Source of the DNA: Planctomycetota bacterium
GTDB taxonomy: Bacteria; Planctomycetota; SZUA-567; H5-PLA8
NCBI GenBank assembly: GCA_026692735.1
Contig: JAPLOD010000438.1
Location: 1 to 48,044 of the forward strand
Length of the DNA stretch: 48,044 nt
Direction of reading: 5' to 3'
Part shown: in pieces, positions 33,480 to 41,795 of the stretch
How the letters are laid out: the number at the start of each line of letters is the position of its first letter
Position numbering within the stretch: the stretch's first letter is position 1
The notes under the pieces: generated by a model
Told to the model about the DNA's origin: nothing
Seen by the model: only the letters and a program-made list of their open reading frames with translations
Database searches by the model: none
Program-made: the position numbers and the translations under genes

Positions 33480-36400
33480 TCACTTCCTGGCGCGCAGGCC
33501 GCTGCTGAGCTCCTCAAGCAGGCCTGCGTCGGGCGAGGCATAGGGACGGAATTTCTCGATGCTGCCGTCCTGCGTTGTGTACAGGAGCGCGTTGTACAAC
33601 CCCAGCCGGTTGGCGGCGGGCGAGTCAATCAGCTCCGAGGAGTCGCCGGCGCTCATCTGGAAGAGCACGCGCATCTCGAACTCGCGGAGCATTTTCCGGC
33701 TTACCGTCCGGTTCAGATTGCCCAGCGTGTCGCACCACACGATGGTGTGCATCCCCTCAATAGCCCCCTCGGTGAGCAGGTCGGCGAAGCATTTCGCCGG
33801 CGCGGCGCCCTGGCCTTCCTCGCTGGAGAACGCGTAATCGTCGTCCTGCCGCAGCATGCGGAACTTCTGCAGACCGAGCACCAGCAGGTAGCAGCGGCGG
33901 CCGGAGTGGTCGGTGCCCTCCTGGCGGCTCTTCATGGTCGCCGCCAGCTCCGCCAGGACCTCCGGCACGCGCCGGTATTCGACGACCTCGAGCTTGTGCG
34001 GCAGCATGGCGCCCAAGGCCGCCAGACGTTCGACCGTGCCGGACTCGGACGCGGTGCCGTCCAGGACGATGAGGCGTACGTTCTTGGGGGCATTGTTCGC
34101 GGCGAGCGCCAGTATCGTGGTGCAGCACATTGCCAGGCCCGTGTCGCTGCGCTGGCCGACGATCAGCAGGTTGCTGCCGGCCTGCCGGCCGAAGTGGATC
34201 TCGGTCGGTCCCTTGATGGCGTTGGCCTCCCCCAGCCACACGAGGTCCGCCGCTTCCGCCGGCGCGCGGCCCCGTACCGCCAGCTCCCGCAGCAGGTTGT
34301 TGTTCCCCAGTTCCGCGAGGGCGTTCCCTTCGAAGACGAACGTCGGCTTCGCGGAGAGCAGCTTCTTCTCCGCGGCGTGGCGTTTCATGGCGCCGAGGAA
34401 CGAGTCCTGGACCTCCTTGGGCAGGAAGACCGCCTGGAACGGGTTGTTCCCTTCGATAAGCCCCGACATGTCGTTGTAGATCGCTTCGCCCGGCCGCGAC
34501 AGAAGGCGCGCGGCCGCGTTGTCGTCGCTGAGAATAAGGTAGGAATCCGCTTCATTGCACTGCAGCGCAATGCGCACCGCCATCTGCCCCAGCGTGCTCT
34601 TGGCCAGCGTATAGGTGCCTCCCAGCGTCTGCGAGCCGAGGATGACGTGAATGCCGAAGGCGCGTCCCTGGCGCACGATCCTGTCCAGCAGAAGCGCCGC
34701 GTCCTGCGCCACGCTGTCCTCTTCAGTGAAGAACTCCTGAAACTCGTCAATGATCAGCAGCGTCCGCGACAGGTGCTCCTCGGGGTTGGTCTTGCGATAG
34801 CTGGGCAAGTCCTGCACGCGCGCCTTCCGGTACAGCTCGCCGCGCCGGGTCAGCTCCTTGTCCACGCGCCGCAGCACGCTCAACCCGAACTCCCGGTCGC
34901 TCTCGATGGCGATGACCCGCGCGTGCGGCAACTGGTGCACGCCGTACGTCTTGAACTCCACGCCCTTCTTGAAGTCAATCAGGTAGAACTCCACTTCGTC
35001 CGGGCTGTACCACAGCGCGGCATTCGTGATGATCACATGGAACAGGTTGGACTTGCCCGACCCCGTCTTGCCGGCTATCAGCGCGTGCTGCGCCGTGCCT
35101 CTCCCCAGTTCCAGGTACTGCAGCCGGTCCGCGCCGGACTTGCCCAGCGGCAGGCGCACGCCGAGCGACGCGCTGCAGCTCCACAACGCCTCCTTCTTCG
35201 GCGCGGCCGCCTCGAACGGCACCTCCACGCGCACCGCCTCCTGCGACTTGCGGCCGATCGCGTTCAGCAGCGCGTCCACCTGCGCCGCCACCGGGTTGGG
35301 TTCGCCGCTGAACCGCCCGCGGTTCAGGCTCGGGTCATCAACGATGAAGCCGTCGTCCTGCTCGCTGACGAGCGGCCCGTTGCGCCTCAGCACCGACGCG
35401 TCCGCGGACGCCGGCAGCTTCTGCCTCGTGTCGTGCAGGATGAGCGTGTAGACGCCACACCGCGCGCCGCTGGTGGCGATGCCGGCCAGCCGCTCGAACG
35501 CCACTTCGCTGAAGCCGGTCGGGTAATCCGCGATGACGATGAAGCGGTACGGCTCGGCCATCTGTCCGGCTTCCCGGTTGTACTCGTCAATGGTCGCGTA
35601 GCGGTTGCGCAGGTACTTCTGGATGACCTTCTCCATGTGCTCGGTCAGCTCGGTCAGCTTCCGCTCGATGTGGACGGTATCGCTCCAGATACGTCCGTTG
35701 ACCAGCGTCTCGTCGTAATCCGCAAGATGCATCAGCGCAGCGAAGTTCTGGCCGAGGCCGACCGGATCTATGATGGTCAGCTTCGCCTTGCCCGGCGGAC
35801 ACGAACAGAGCAGCCGCAGGACCACGCCGAAGAGCATCTGCATGGCCTCCTCGCGTTTGCTCAACCCGGCGCGTATGCACAGCGAGCCGCCCAGCGGGAA
35901 CGCAAGCACCAGCGGAAGGACCAGCGTGAGAGTGGGGGGAATCGAGAACTTGCCTTCGGCGTCGCTTTCCGGCACCAGTTCCTTCAGGTTCACGTGCACG
36001 TCCCCGGTATACACCTCCTCGTGAAACGAGCCGGGCAGAGCCAGGTTCTGCACCGTCACGCTGCTCCACGGAGGATGGCCTTTCCGCGCCTGCTCCATCT
36101 CCTGTTTCGCGAACGCGGCGGCCTCGGCCAGCAGCGCGCTCCATTGTGCGGCCAGGCGCGCGTGTTCGCTGTTCCGGTTGTTCTCGATCTCGCGTTTCCG
36201 CGCGGCGTCCTGCGCGCGGCACTGCGTAAGCGTCTCGTCGTGCTGCGCCTGCAGGCGGGCGGCGGCGGCCTCGGCCTCCTGTCCGAGGCGGACCAGCTCG
36301 GCTTCCTTCTCGCGGCCGATCTTGCCTATCAGCTTGTCGCGGGCCGCCTGGAGCTTCGCGCCGAACTCCGCGGCCAACCTGTCGTTGTCCTCCGCCCCGC

Positions 36401-37337
36401 GCTCCACTTCGCTGTCCACCCCGGCAACGCGCTTGGCGCGTTCGGCGTCCAACTCGCGCATGGCCAGCGCCAGTCCGCCATCCAACACCTGCCGCTGCCG
36501 CCCGGTGAGGGCGCGGATCGAGTTCACGCTGCGGGTGAGGTTCATGCCGGCGGCGTAGACCCTTTCCTTGGCGGCGAAATAGACCGAATAGACGAGGGCC
36601 ATGGCGATGACCCACACTCCCAGGATGGGGTACAGGTACAGATAGTTGAGGTTGAGACCGCAGAGATACAGGTACGCGCCGGCGTGCAGCAGCGTCACAA
36701 CGAGGTACGGAATCCAACGGCGTATCCGTCGCCGCAGAGTGCGCCGCGACAGCTCCAGCAGTTCGCCGGTCTCGGCCACGCGCTCCGTGAGCTCCCGGCA
36801 CACCACCTCGAGTTCCGCCGGAATGTGCTCCAGAGACTCCTTGTTGCGCACCGCGTCCAGCCGCACCCTGTGCTCTTTCACGAAGTCCGCAGTACGCGCA
36901 TCCAGTTCCCCGGCGGAAGTCTCGAACGCCGCGAGCCGCTCCACGTCGGCCGCGCACTGCTTCTTGAGCCCGTCCGCCTTCCGCTCGCGCTCCTCGTCGG
37001 CCAGGTCGTGCACCTCCTGCTGTTTCTCCTGCAGCGTAGCCAGAGCGGCCCGGAGCTGCGCCTGATGGCGCGCCCGGATGCGGACACACGTGTTCTTGAC
37101 TCTGTTGGCACGGCGTTTCCGGCGTTCCTCCGCCTGCTTCCGTTTCTCCAGCGTTTCGGCCTCGAGCGCCTGCTGTTGCTCCTTCAGCTTCTCGCTCAGC
37201 TTCTCGCCGGAAGTCTTGAAGCTCGCCGCTTCTTCCGCGAGAAGGGTCTCGCCCTTGTGGATAGTTGCGTCGCGAGCACTCAGGGTCTCCACCCACCGGC
37301 TTTTCAGGCCCAACACCCGCTTGCGTAGACGTTCCAT
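33480..37337 (-). CDS. FtsK/SpoIIIE-type ATPase of a type VII-like secretion system (EssC/EccC-like)
   Basis: A 1285-residue membrane ATPase. Residues 1-205 are a charged coiled coil, then two membrane segments (about 208-227 and 234-256), a second long coiled coil (about 285-425) and three FtsK/SpoIIIE-like domains. Only the middle one has full motifs: Walker A GKTGSGKS (756-763), Walker B LLIIDEF (860-866) and a sensor-like ILGSQT. The first and third (GQRSDTG) lack a proper P-loop, as is seen in some EssC/EccC domains. It would power export of WXG100-type proteins encoded just upstream. FHA domains, usual at the N-terminus of EssC, are replaced by coiled coils. GGAG precedes ATG 37337. A 1193-codon open frame on the other strand is a shadow. 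Confidence 0.87.
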   Translation of the reverse strand: MERLRKRVLGLKSRWVETLSARDATIHKGETLLAEEAASFKTSGEKLSEKLKEQQQALEAETLEKRKQAEERRKRRANRVKNTCVRIRARHQAQLRAALATLQEKQQEVHDLADEERERKADGLKKQCAADVERLAAFETSAGELDARTADFVKEHRVRLDAVRNKESLEHIPAELEVVCRELTERVAETGELLELSRRTLRRRIRRWIPYLVVTLLHAGAYLYLCGLNLNYLYLYPILGVWVIAMALVYSVYFAAKERVYAAGMNLTRSVNSIRALTGRQRQVLDGGLALAMRELDAERAKRVAGVDSEVERGAEDNDRLAAEFGAKLQAARDKLIGKIGREKEAELVRLGQEAEAAAARLQAQHDETLTQCRAQDAARKREIENNRNSEHARLAAQWSALLAEAAAFAKQEMEQARKGHPPWSSVTVQNLALPGSFHEEVYTGDVHVNLKELVPESDAEGKFSIPPTLTLVLPLVLAFPLGGSLCIRAGLSKREEAMQMLFGVVLRLLCSCPPGKAKLTIIDPVGLGQNFAALMHLADYDETLVNGRIWSDTVHIERKLTELTEHMEKVIQKYLRNRYATIDEYNREAGQMAEPYRFIVIADYPTGFSEVAFERLAGIATSGARCGVYTLILHDTRQKLPASADASVLRRNGPLVSEQDDGFIVDDPSLNRGRFSGEPNPVAAQVDALLNAIGRKSQEAVRVEVPFEAAAPKKEALWSCSASLGVRLPLGKSGADRLQYLELGRGTAQHALIAGKTGSGKSNLFHVIITNAALWYSPDEVEFYLIDFKKGVEFKTYGVHQLPHARVIAIESDREFGLSVLRRVDKELTRRGELYRKARVQDLPSYRKTNPEEHLSRTLLIIDEFQEFFTEEDSVAQDAALLLDRIVRQGRAFGIHVILGSQTLGGTYTLAKSTLGQMAVRIALQCNEADSYLILSDDNAAARLLSRPGEAIYNDMSGLIEGNNPFQAVFLPKEVQDSFLGAMKRHAAEKKLLSAKPTFVFEGNALAELGNNNLLRELAVRGRAPAEAADLVWLGEANAIKGPTEIHFGRQAGSNLLIVGQRSDTGLAMCCTTILALAANNAPKNVRLIVLDGTASESGTVERLAALGAMLPHKLEVVEYRRVPEVLAELAATMKSRQEGTDHSGRRCYLLVLGLQKFRMLRQDDDYAFSSEEGQGAAPAKCFADLLTEGAIEGMHTIVWCDTLGNLNRTVSRKMLREFEMRVLFQMSAGDSSELIDSPAANRLGLYNALLYTTQDGSIEKFRPYASPDAGLLEELSSGLRARK

Positions 37338-37369
37338 GCATCACTCCATCATGCCGCAAGTGTCGCGCC

Positions 37370-37588
37370 TCAACTGCACTCGCGGATCACTTCCCGCAAC
37401 AACTGGTTGATGTTCTTCATCGCCTGCTGGGCCCGCTTTACCGCGATGCCCAGTTCCTGAAGGTGATCGTGCTCGAAGTCGTCCCGAGCCTTGTCGCGCC
37501 ATGAGCCCGCCGTGTTCTGCCAGTGCTGCTCCAGCTCATCCGCGGCACGCCCGAGCATCATTTCAGTGTCGCTCAGTCTAGCGCCCAT
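37370..37588 (-). CDS. Small helical WXG100-like protein
   Basis: A 72-residue helical protein starting MGARLSDTEMMLGRAAD at ATG 37588, eight bases after GGAGG. The middle has two tryptophans, EQHWQNTAGSWRDKARDDFE, where WRD sits in the place of the WxG turn between two helices; the tail is LLREVIREC. It overlaps the preceding gene by 11 bases and ends 32 bases before the ATPase. Size, position and helix-turn-helix form suggest a secreted partner or chaperone of the type VII-like system. It is shorter than the usual 100 residues. Confidence 0.65.
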   Translation of the reverse strand: MGARLSDTEMMLGRAADELEQHWQNTAGSWRDKARDDFEHDHLQELGIAVKRAQQAMKNINQLLREVIRECS

Positions 37589-38114
37589 GATCCAGGCCTC
37601 CAGCGCCCCCCGGGACTCCGACGTCCGGAGGGGCCGTGCGCAGGTAGTCTTCGAGGTTCCGGACAAGGAAATCGAGCTTGGCGATCGCTTTGGGAGTGTT
37701 CACCTCGAGCATCGTGGACAGGTTGTTGACCGGTCCCATAAGCTTGCTGGTTTCCCGGTCCAGCAGCATCGCCCATTTCTTGGCCAACTGCAGCTTTCTG
37801 TCAACCTCTTCCTTCCTTCGTTCGGCCTTCCGTAGCGCCTTCTGCTCATCCAGGCAACTGGGCTTGCCATAGGCGGACGAGCCATCGCGCACCAGCAGGT
37901 ACTCGGTCCTGGCGCGGATCACCGCCTCTTCGGCCTTCCGCAGCTCCTGCTTCAGGAAAGCGATCTGTTCGTACTGCAGCCACTGCAGGACCTGCTGGCA
38001 CTCGGTCCGGATGGCCGTCAGCGCCGTCCGGCAAACCTCATCGAACTTGATGAAGTGGGTGCGGAAGTCCTTGATGACGTCCGGCGACTCAATCCGTGCA
38101 GCGCGATACGACAT
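37578..38114 (-). CDS. Coiled-coil protein of the type VII-like operon
   Basis: A 178-residue, almost wholly helical protein without membrane segments. The heptad-rich region around IAFLKQELRKAEEAVIRARTEY and the charged stretch EQKALRKAERRKEEVDRK predict a long coiled coil; the tail is flexible and glycine-rich. The family is not recognised. It sits between the two WXG100-like genes and overlaps the second, so it is surely cotranscribed. It could be a larger substrate (as LXG or EspB-like proteins are helical) or a structural component. GAGGA lies eight bases before ATG 38114. Confidence 0.7.
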   Translation of the reverse strand: MSYRAARIESPDVIKDFRTHFIKFDEVCRTALTAIRTECQQVLQWLQYEQIAFLKQELRKAEEAVIRARTEYLLVRDGSSAYGKPSCLDEQKALRKAERRKEEVDRKLQLAKKWAMLLDRETSKLMGPVNNLSTMLEVNTPKAIAKLDFLVRNLEDYLRTAPPDVGVPGGAGGLDHGR

Positions 38115-38130
38115 GGCGCCTATCCTCTTT

Positions 38131-38160
38131 GTAGCGCCGGCGTCCCGCCGGCATGCCGGT
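38131..38160. repeat. Family E hairpin, copy 2 (inside the type VII-like operon)
   Basis: GTAG, C, GCCGGCG-TCC-CGCCGGC, then an overlapping CCGGCATGCCGG. It fills most of the 45-base gap between the first and second genes of the operon and could set their expression ratio. Confidence 0.9.
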
Positions 38161-38432
38161 TATCCTTGATCGAGGTATTCCTGAATCTTCTGCGCCTTGC
38201 GCAGGAGAAACGGAATATGCTTTTCCGACGCGTCAACGAGCGTGAGCAGCGTCTTCATCATCTTCTCGAAGTTCTGGGCGAACTTCTCGTGCTCCTGGTC
38301 CTGCCAGGTCTCGCCCAGTTTGGAGAAACGGCGCTGCATGCCGGAGAGCTGTGCCTGCACGTCAGTGTTGAAGCGCTTCAGCTCGAACGCAAAGCGGCGC
38401 AATTCCTCGGGATCTACAGCAGCTCTCGCCAC
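38160..38432 (-). CDS. WXG100 family (ESAT-6-like) protein
   Basis: A 90-residue protein from GTG 38432, seven bases after GGAGG. Two helices flank the motif LGETWQDQEHEKFAQNFEKM, with Trp43 and Asp45 in place of the glycine of WxG; this WxD form with a following KFxxxF is seen in diderm homologues I recall. WXG100 proteins are small helical-hairpin dimers exported by FtsK/SpoIIIE-driven type VII systems. It is the first gene of the operon that ends with the EssC-like ATPase. No YxxxD/E export tail is evident; the C-terminus is KAQKIQEYLDQG. Confidence 0.8.
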   Translation of the reverse strand: MARAAVDPEELRRFAFELKRFNTDVQAQLSGMQRRFSKLGETWQDQEHEKFAQNFEKMMKTLLTLVDASEKHIPFLLRKAQKIQEYLDQG

Positions 38433-38587
38433 GGTTGTGCCTCCAGGCTGGTTGAGAAGCCCTGCCTACAGCGTACCCCTCATCCATACTAAGGTAACGC
38501 AACGCAGTGCCATGACAAATGCTTGCCGAAGATTGCGGCCCTCGCGGAACGCTTGACCCGGTGCAACCTTCCCGTACCCTGACGGCC

Positions 38588-41500
38588 ATGAGAGCGCTCC
38601 TCACGCTGCTCAGCATGCTCTTGGCCGCCGCGGCGGCAGCAGCGGAGGCACAGCCGCCCAAGCCCGGCAAGCCCGGCTCCGATGCGCTCTTCCTGATTGG
38701 CCGGCCCGACGGGTCGTGCATGGAGTTCGGCCTCGTGCAGGAACGCTGGCCGGGCTACGCCGCGGCCTATCGCGGGCCGATCGTATTCACCGTCGGCAAG
38801 AGCACGGCGGGCAACTGGCCGTACATTCACCCGAGCACCCGCGACGGGTGGGCTGGCGGCAAGCCGCACACCTTCACCATCCGCTTCACCGCGGCGCCGC
38901 CGGTCGCACCTTCCCTGCACCTGATCATCGGCGCCCTTGCCATCTGGGAGCCGAGCCTGATGACCATCCGGGTCAACGGCCAGGAGGTGTCCTCGCGCCG
39001 CCTGCCTGCCGAGAGGGGCGAGCCGGACCTGGCTGGCAACCCGGAGCGGGAAGGCAAGCCCATTCCGCTGGTCTTCCCGATCCCCGACGGCCTGGTCAAG
39101 CCCGGCGAGAACTCACTCGGCATCGAGCTGAAGGACGGCAGTTGGATCATCTACGACTACGTCCGGCTGGGCACGTCGCGGGAGCCGCCGCCGGAGGTGA
39201 AGCCGCCCGCGCCGGAGCTGCTCAAGGACTTCCTCGCCGGCACGATGGCGGGGGTCGAGGACATCGTGTTCGCGGTGCGGAGCGTGTTTTCGGAGCACTG
39301 GTACGCCAACATCGGCTACCTCTCGACCGACCGTAACCGCGCCATGTACGGCAAAGGCGGCAGGCTCTGCACACTGCACGTGAAGACCGGCAAGCTGACG
39401 ACGCTGCTTGACGACCCTGAAGGCAGCGTGCGCGATCCCTGCGTGCACTACGACGGCCGGCGGATCGTCTTCTCCTACCGCAAGCATGGCACGGAGAACT
39501 ACCTGCTCAACGAGATCAACGCCGACGGCACCGGCTTGCGCCAGCTCACCGACGGCATCTACGACGACTACGAGCCGTGCTGGCTGCCCGACGGCGGCAT
39601 CGCCTTCGTCACCACCCGGGCGAAGCGCTGGGTCAACTGCTGGCTCACCCAGGTGGGCAACATCTGGCGCTGTGACGCCGACGGCAAGAACATGCGGGCG
39701 CTGTCGGCCAACCTGGAGCATGACAACACCCCGTGGATCCTGCCCGACGGCCGCCTCCTGTACATGCGTTGGGAATACGTTGACCGCTCGCAGGTGGACT
39801 ATCACCACCTCTGGACGATGTACCCGGACGGCACCGGGCAGACAGTGTTCTACGGCAACCTGCATCCGGGCGGCGTGTTCATTGACGCCAAGCCGATCCC
39901 GAACAGCGACCGCATCGTCCTGAGCAACTCTCCCGGCCACGGCGATATGGAGCATCAGGGCTTTCTGGCCGTGCTGGACGTCAAGAGGGGCCCGGATGAG
40001 CCCAGCGCGCTCAGGAACATCAGCAGGCAACCGGGCTACCGCGATCCCTGGGCGTTCAGCGAGGACGCCTTCACGGCCGCGCAGGGAAACCAGCTCGTCC
40101 TGATGAACGCGCGCGGCCAGATTTCTACACTCTTCACGCTGCCAAAGGAATTCGGCGGAGTGTGGCTGCACGAGCCGCGTCCGCTGCTCCCGCGCCCCCT
40201 GGGATTCGCCATCCCGCGGCGCACCGACCTGGCCCGGCCGACCGGACAATATCTGGTGGACAACGTGTACCGCGGCCGGAGCATGGCGGGCGTCAAGCCG
40301 GGCGAGATCAAGAAGCTGCTGGTGATCGAAAGCCTGCCCAAGCCGATCAACTTCACCGGCGGCATGGACCCGTTGAGCTACAAAGGCACCTTCTCGCTCG
40401 AACGCGTGCTGGGCACCGTCCCCGTCGAGGCGGATGGCTCGGCCTATTTTGAAGCGCCGGCCCTGCGCAGCCTGTTCTTCGTGGCGCTCGATGGCAATGG
40501 CCAGGCGGTCAAGCGCATGCAGAGCTTCACCACGGTCCAGCCTGGCGAGACTCTGGGCTGCCTCGGCTGCCACGAGCAACGTACCACAACGCGGCCGTCG
40601 GCCACGAACGGGACGTTCGTGGTACCACGGGCGTCCTCGCCCGTGGCCGCTGTGACAGGCGCGTCCTCGCCCGTGGCCGCTCAGCGCGCGCCGAGTCCCA
40701 TCGAGCCGTGCCGCGACGTCGCCGACCTGCCGGACTTCCCGCGCGACATCCAGCCCATACTCGATCGCCATTGCCTCAAGTGTCACGACTACGACAAGCG
40801 CTCCGGCGGCGTGATCCTCACCGGCGACCATGGCCCGATGTTCTCGCACAGCTACTACAACCTCACGGTGTGGCACCAGATTTCCGATGGCCGCAACTAC
40901 GCGCGCAGCGAGTACGAACCGCGGAAGCTCGGCAGCGGCGGCTCGCCGCTGATAAAGAGGCTTGACGGTGAGCACCACGATGTGAAGGTCAGTCCGCGCG
41001 AGCGCCTGCAAATGCAGCTCTGGCTCGACATCGGCGCGCCGTATCCCGGCACCTACGCCGCGCTGGGCACCGGTTCGATCGGCGGCTACATCCACAACGA
41101 CCAGATTCTGAACAACGATGCCGACTGGCCGGAGACCAAGGCCGCCCAGCCGGTCTTCGGCGGGCGCTGCGCAACGTGCCATGATGCGAACAGGCACCCG
41201 CTCCCGCGCACGCTTTCCGACGAGATCGGGTTGAGTTTCTGGGCGCCGGACATGAACGATCCGCGGCTGAAGTACAGCCGCCACGTCGTCTTCAACCTCT
41301 CGCGTCCCGAGAAGTCGGTCATCCTGCTGGCGCCGCTCGCGCGCAGCGCCGGCGGCTACGGCCTGTGCCGGCCGGTGCCGCAGGCTTCCAGCCTGCCCAC
41401 GGTACCGCAGGCTTCCAGCCTGCCAGGTGCAGGCAAGATGCCTGCGGTACCCGCCGACGCCGACAGCACCGTCTTCGTTACCAAGGACGATCCCGGCTAC

Positions 41501-41731
41501 CGCGCGCTGCTGGCGATGTGCGAGGGCGGCGAACGCCGGCTCGAAGAGTTCAAGCGCTTTGATATGCCCGGCTTCAAGCCGCGGGCCGAGTACGTCCGCG
41601 AGATGAAACGCTACGGGCTGTTGCCGGAGAGCTTCGATGTGAACAAGGACCCGCTTAACGTGTACGACATGGACCGCAAGTACTGGGATTCACTCACCTA
41701 CAAGCCGCCCGCGCTGACGTCCCAGGAATAA
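38588..41731 (+). CDS. HzsA-like secreted multidomain cytochrome
   Basis: A 1047-residue exported protein starting at ATG 38588 (signal peptide to about residue 21). The N-terminal domain (about 25-200) resembles the PL4 domain III/CBM-like sandwich of rhamnogalacturonan lyases (FLIGRPDGSCMEFG, GNWPYIHPSTRDGW, HLIIGALA). A TolB/HzsA-like propeller follows (about 235-520: DGTGLRQLTDG, VDYHHLWTMYPDGTG). Three CxxCH haem-binding motifs lie at Cys658, Cys729 and Cys861, and a PSCyt-like fold surrounds them. Such HzsA-related proteins are numerous in planctomycetes, and electron transfer is likely. Real hydrazine synthase activity is not implied, as HzsB/C partners are absent. Two repeat blocks are read in frame (40602-40681 and 41375-41450). 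It is divergent from the WXG100 operon. Confidence 0.8.
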   Translation: MRALLTLLSMLLAAAAAAAEAQPPKPGKPGSDALFLIGRPDGSCMEFGLVQERWPGYAAAYRGPIVFTVGKSTAGNWPYIHPSTRDGWAGGKPHTFTIRFTAAPPVAPSLHLIIGALAIWEPSLMTIRVNGQEVSSRRLPAERGEPDLAGNPEREGKPIPLVFPIPDGLVKPGENSLGIELKDGSWIIYDYVRLGTSREPPPEVKPPAPELLKDFLAGTMAGVEDIVFAVRSVFSEHWYANIGYLSTDRNRAMYGKGGRLCTLHVKTGKLTTLLDDPEGSVRDPCVHYDGRRIVFSYRKHGTENYLLNEINADGTGLRQLTDGIYDDYEPCWLPDGGIAFVTTRAKRWVNCWLTQVGNIWRCDADGKNMRALSANLEHDNTPWILPDGRLLYMRWEYVDRSQVDYHHLWTMYPDGTGQTVFYGNLHPGGVFIDAKPIPNSDRIVLSNSPGHGDMEHQGFLAVLDVKRGPDEPSALRNISRQPGYRDPWAFSEDAFTAAQGNQLVLMNARGQISTLFTLPKEFGGVWLHEPRPLLPRPLGFAIPRRTDLARPTGQYLVDNVYRGRSMAGVKPGEIKKLLVIESLPKPINFTGGMDPLSYKGTFSLERVLGTVPVEADGSAYFEAPALRSLFFVALDGNGQAVKRMQSFTTVQPGETLGCLGCHEQRTTTRPSATNGTFVVPRASSPVAAVTGASSPVAAQRAPSPIEPCRDVADLPDFPRDIQPILDRHCLKCHDYDKRSGGVILTGDHGPMFSHSYYNLTVWHQISDGRNYARSEYEPRKLGSGGSPLIKRLDGEHHDVKVSPRERLQMQLWLDIGAPYPGTYAALGTGSIGGYIHNDQILNNDADWPETKAAQPVFGGRCATCHDANRHPLPRTLSDEIGLSFWAPDMNDPRLKYSRHVVFNLSRPEKSVILLAPLARSAGGYGLCRPVPQASSLPTVPQASSLPGAGKMPAVPADADSTVFVTKDDPGYRALLAMCEGGERRLEEFKRFDMPGFKPRAEYVREMKRYGLLPESFDVNKDPLNVYDMDRKYWDSLTYKPPALTSQE
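40602..40681. repeat. Family A double hairpin, copy 5, with partial duplication (inside CDS)
   Basis: CCACGAACG/CGTTCGTGG (loop GGA), GGTACC, CCACGGGCG/CGCCCGTGG (loop TCCT) at 40602-40646. GCGTCCTCGCCCGTGGCCGCT from the right hairpin is then repeated at 40661-40681. It is read in frame between haem motifs one and two. Confidence 0.93.
41375..41450. repeat. Cluster of three family D hairpins (inside CDS)
   Basis: Two direct copies (41375-41396 and 41402-41424, CGCAGGC-TTCCA-GCCTGC) and one inverted copy ending in GTAC (41429-41450). They are translated as VPQASSLP twice and then GKMPAVP in the third quarter of the HzsA-like protein. Confidence 0.92.
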
Positions 41732-41739
41732 CCGCGGCA

Positions 41740-41795
41740 TTCATCATTCATCGGTCATCCTTCATCGTTCATCCTTCGTTGTTCATCCTTCATCG
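41740..41795. repeat. Heptamer array TTCATCN
   Basis: Eight exact 7-base units: TTCATCA, TTCATCG, GTCATCC, TTCATCG, TTCATCC, TTCGTTG, TTCATCC, TTCATCG. It fills the 58-base gap between two convergent genes, and its last unit supplies the stop codon of the SUMF1-type gene. Confidence 0.9.

Noticed and set aside
33747-37328. 1193-codon plus-strand open frame opposite the EssC-like ATPase
   Set aside because: The true gene has Walker motifs, membrane segments and an operon context. The antisense frame shows none.
41375-41450. Possible CRISPR-like repeats
   Set aside because: The units are hairpins with no regular spacers, one copy is inverted, they lie inside a gene, and there are no cas genes.
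38588-41731. Hydrazine synthase (anammox) subunit
   Set aside because: Only the overall HzsA-like layout is shared; HzsB/HzsC and other anammox genes are absent, and HzsA-like proteins are common outside anammox bacteria.
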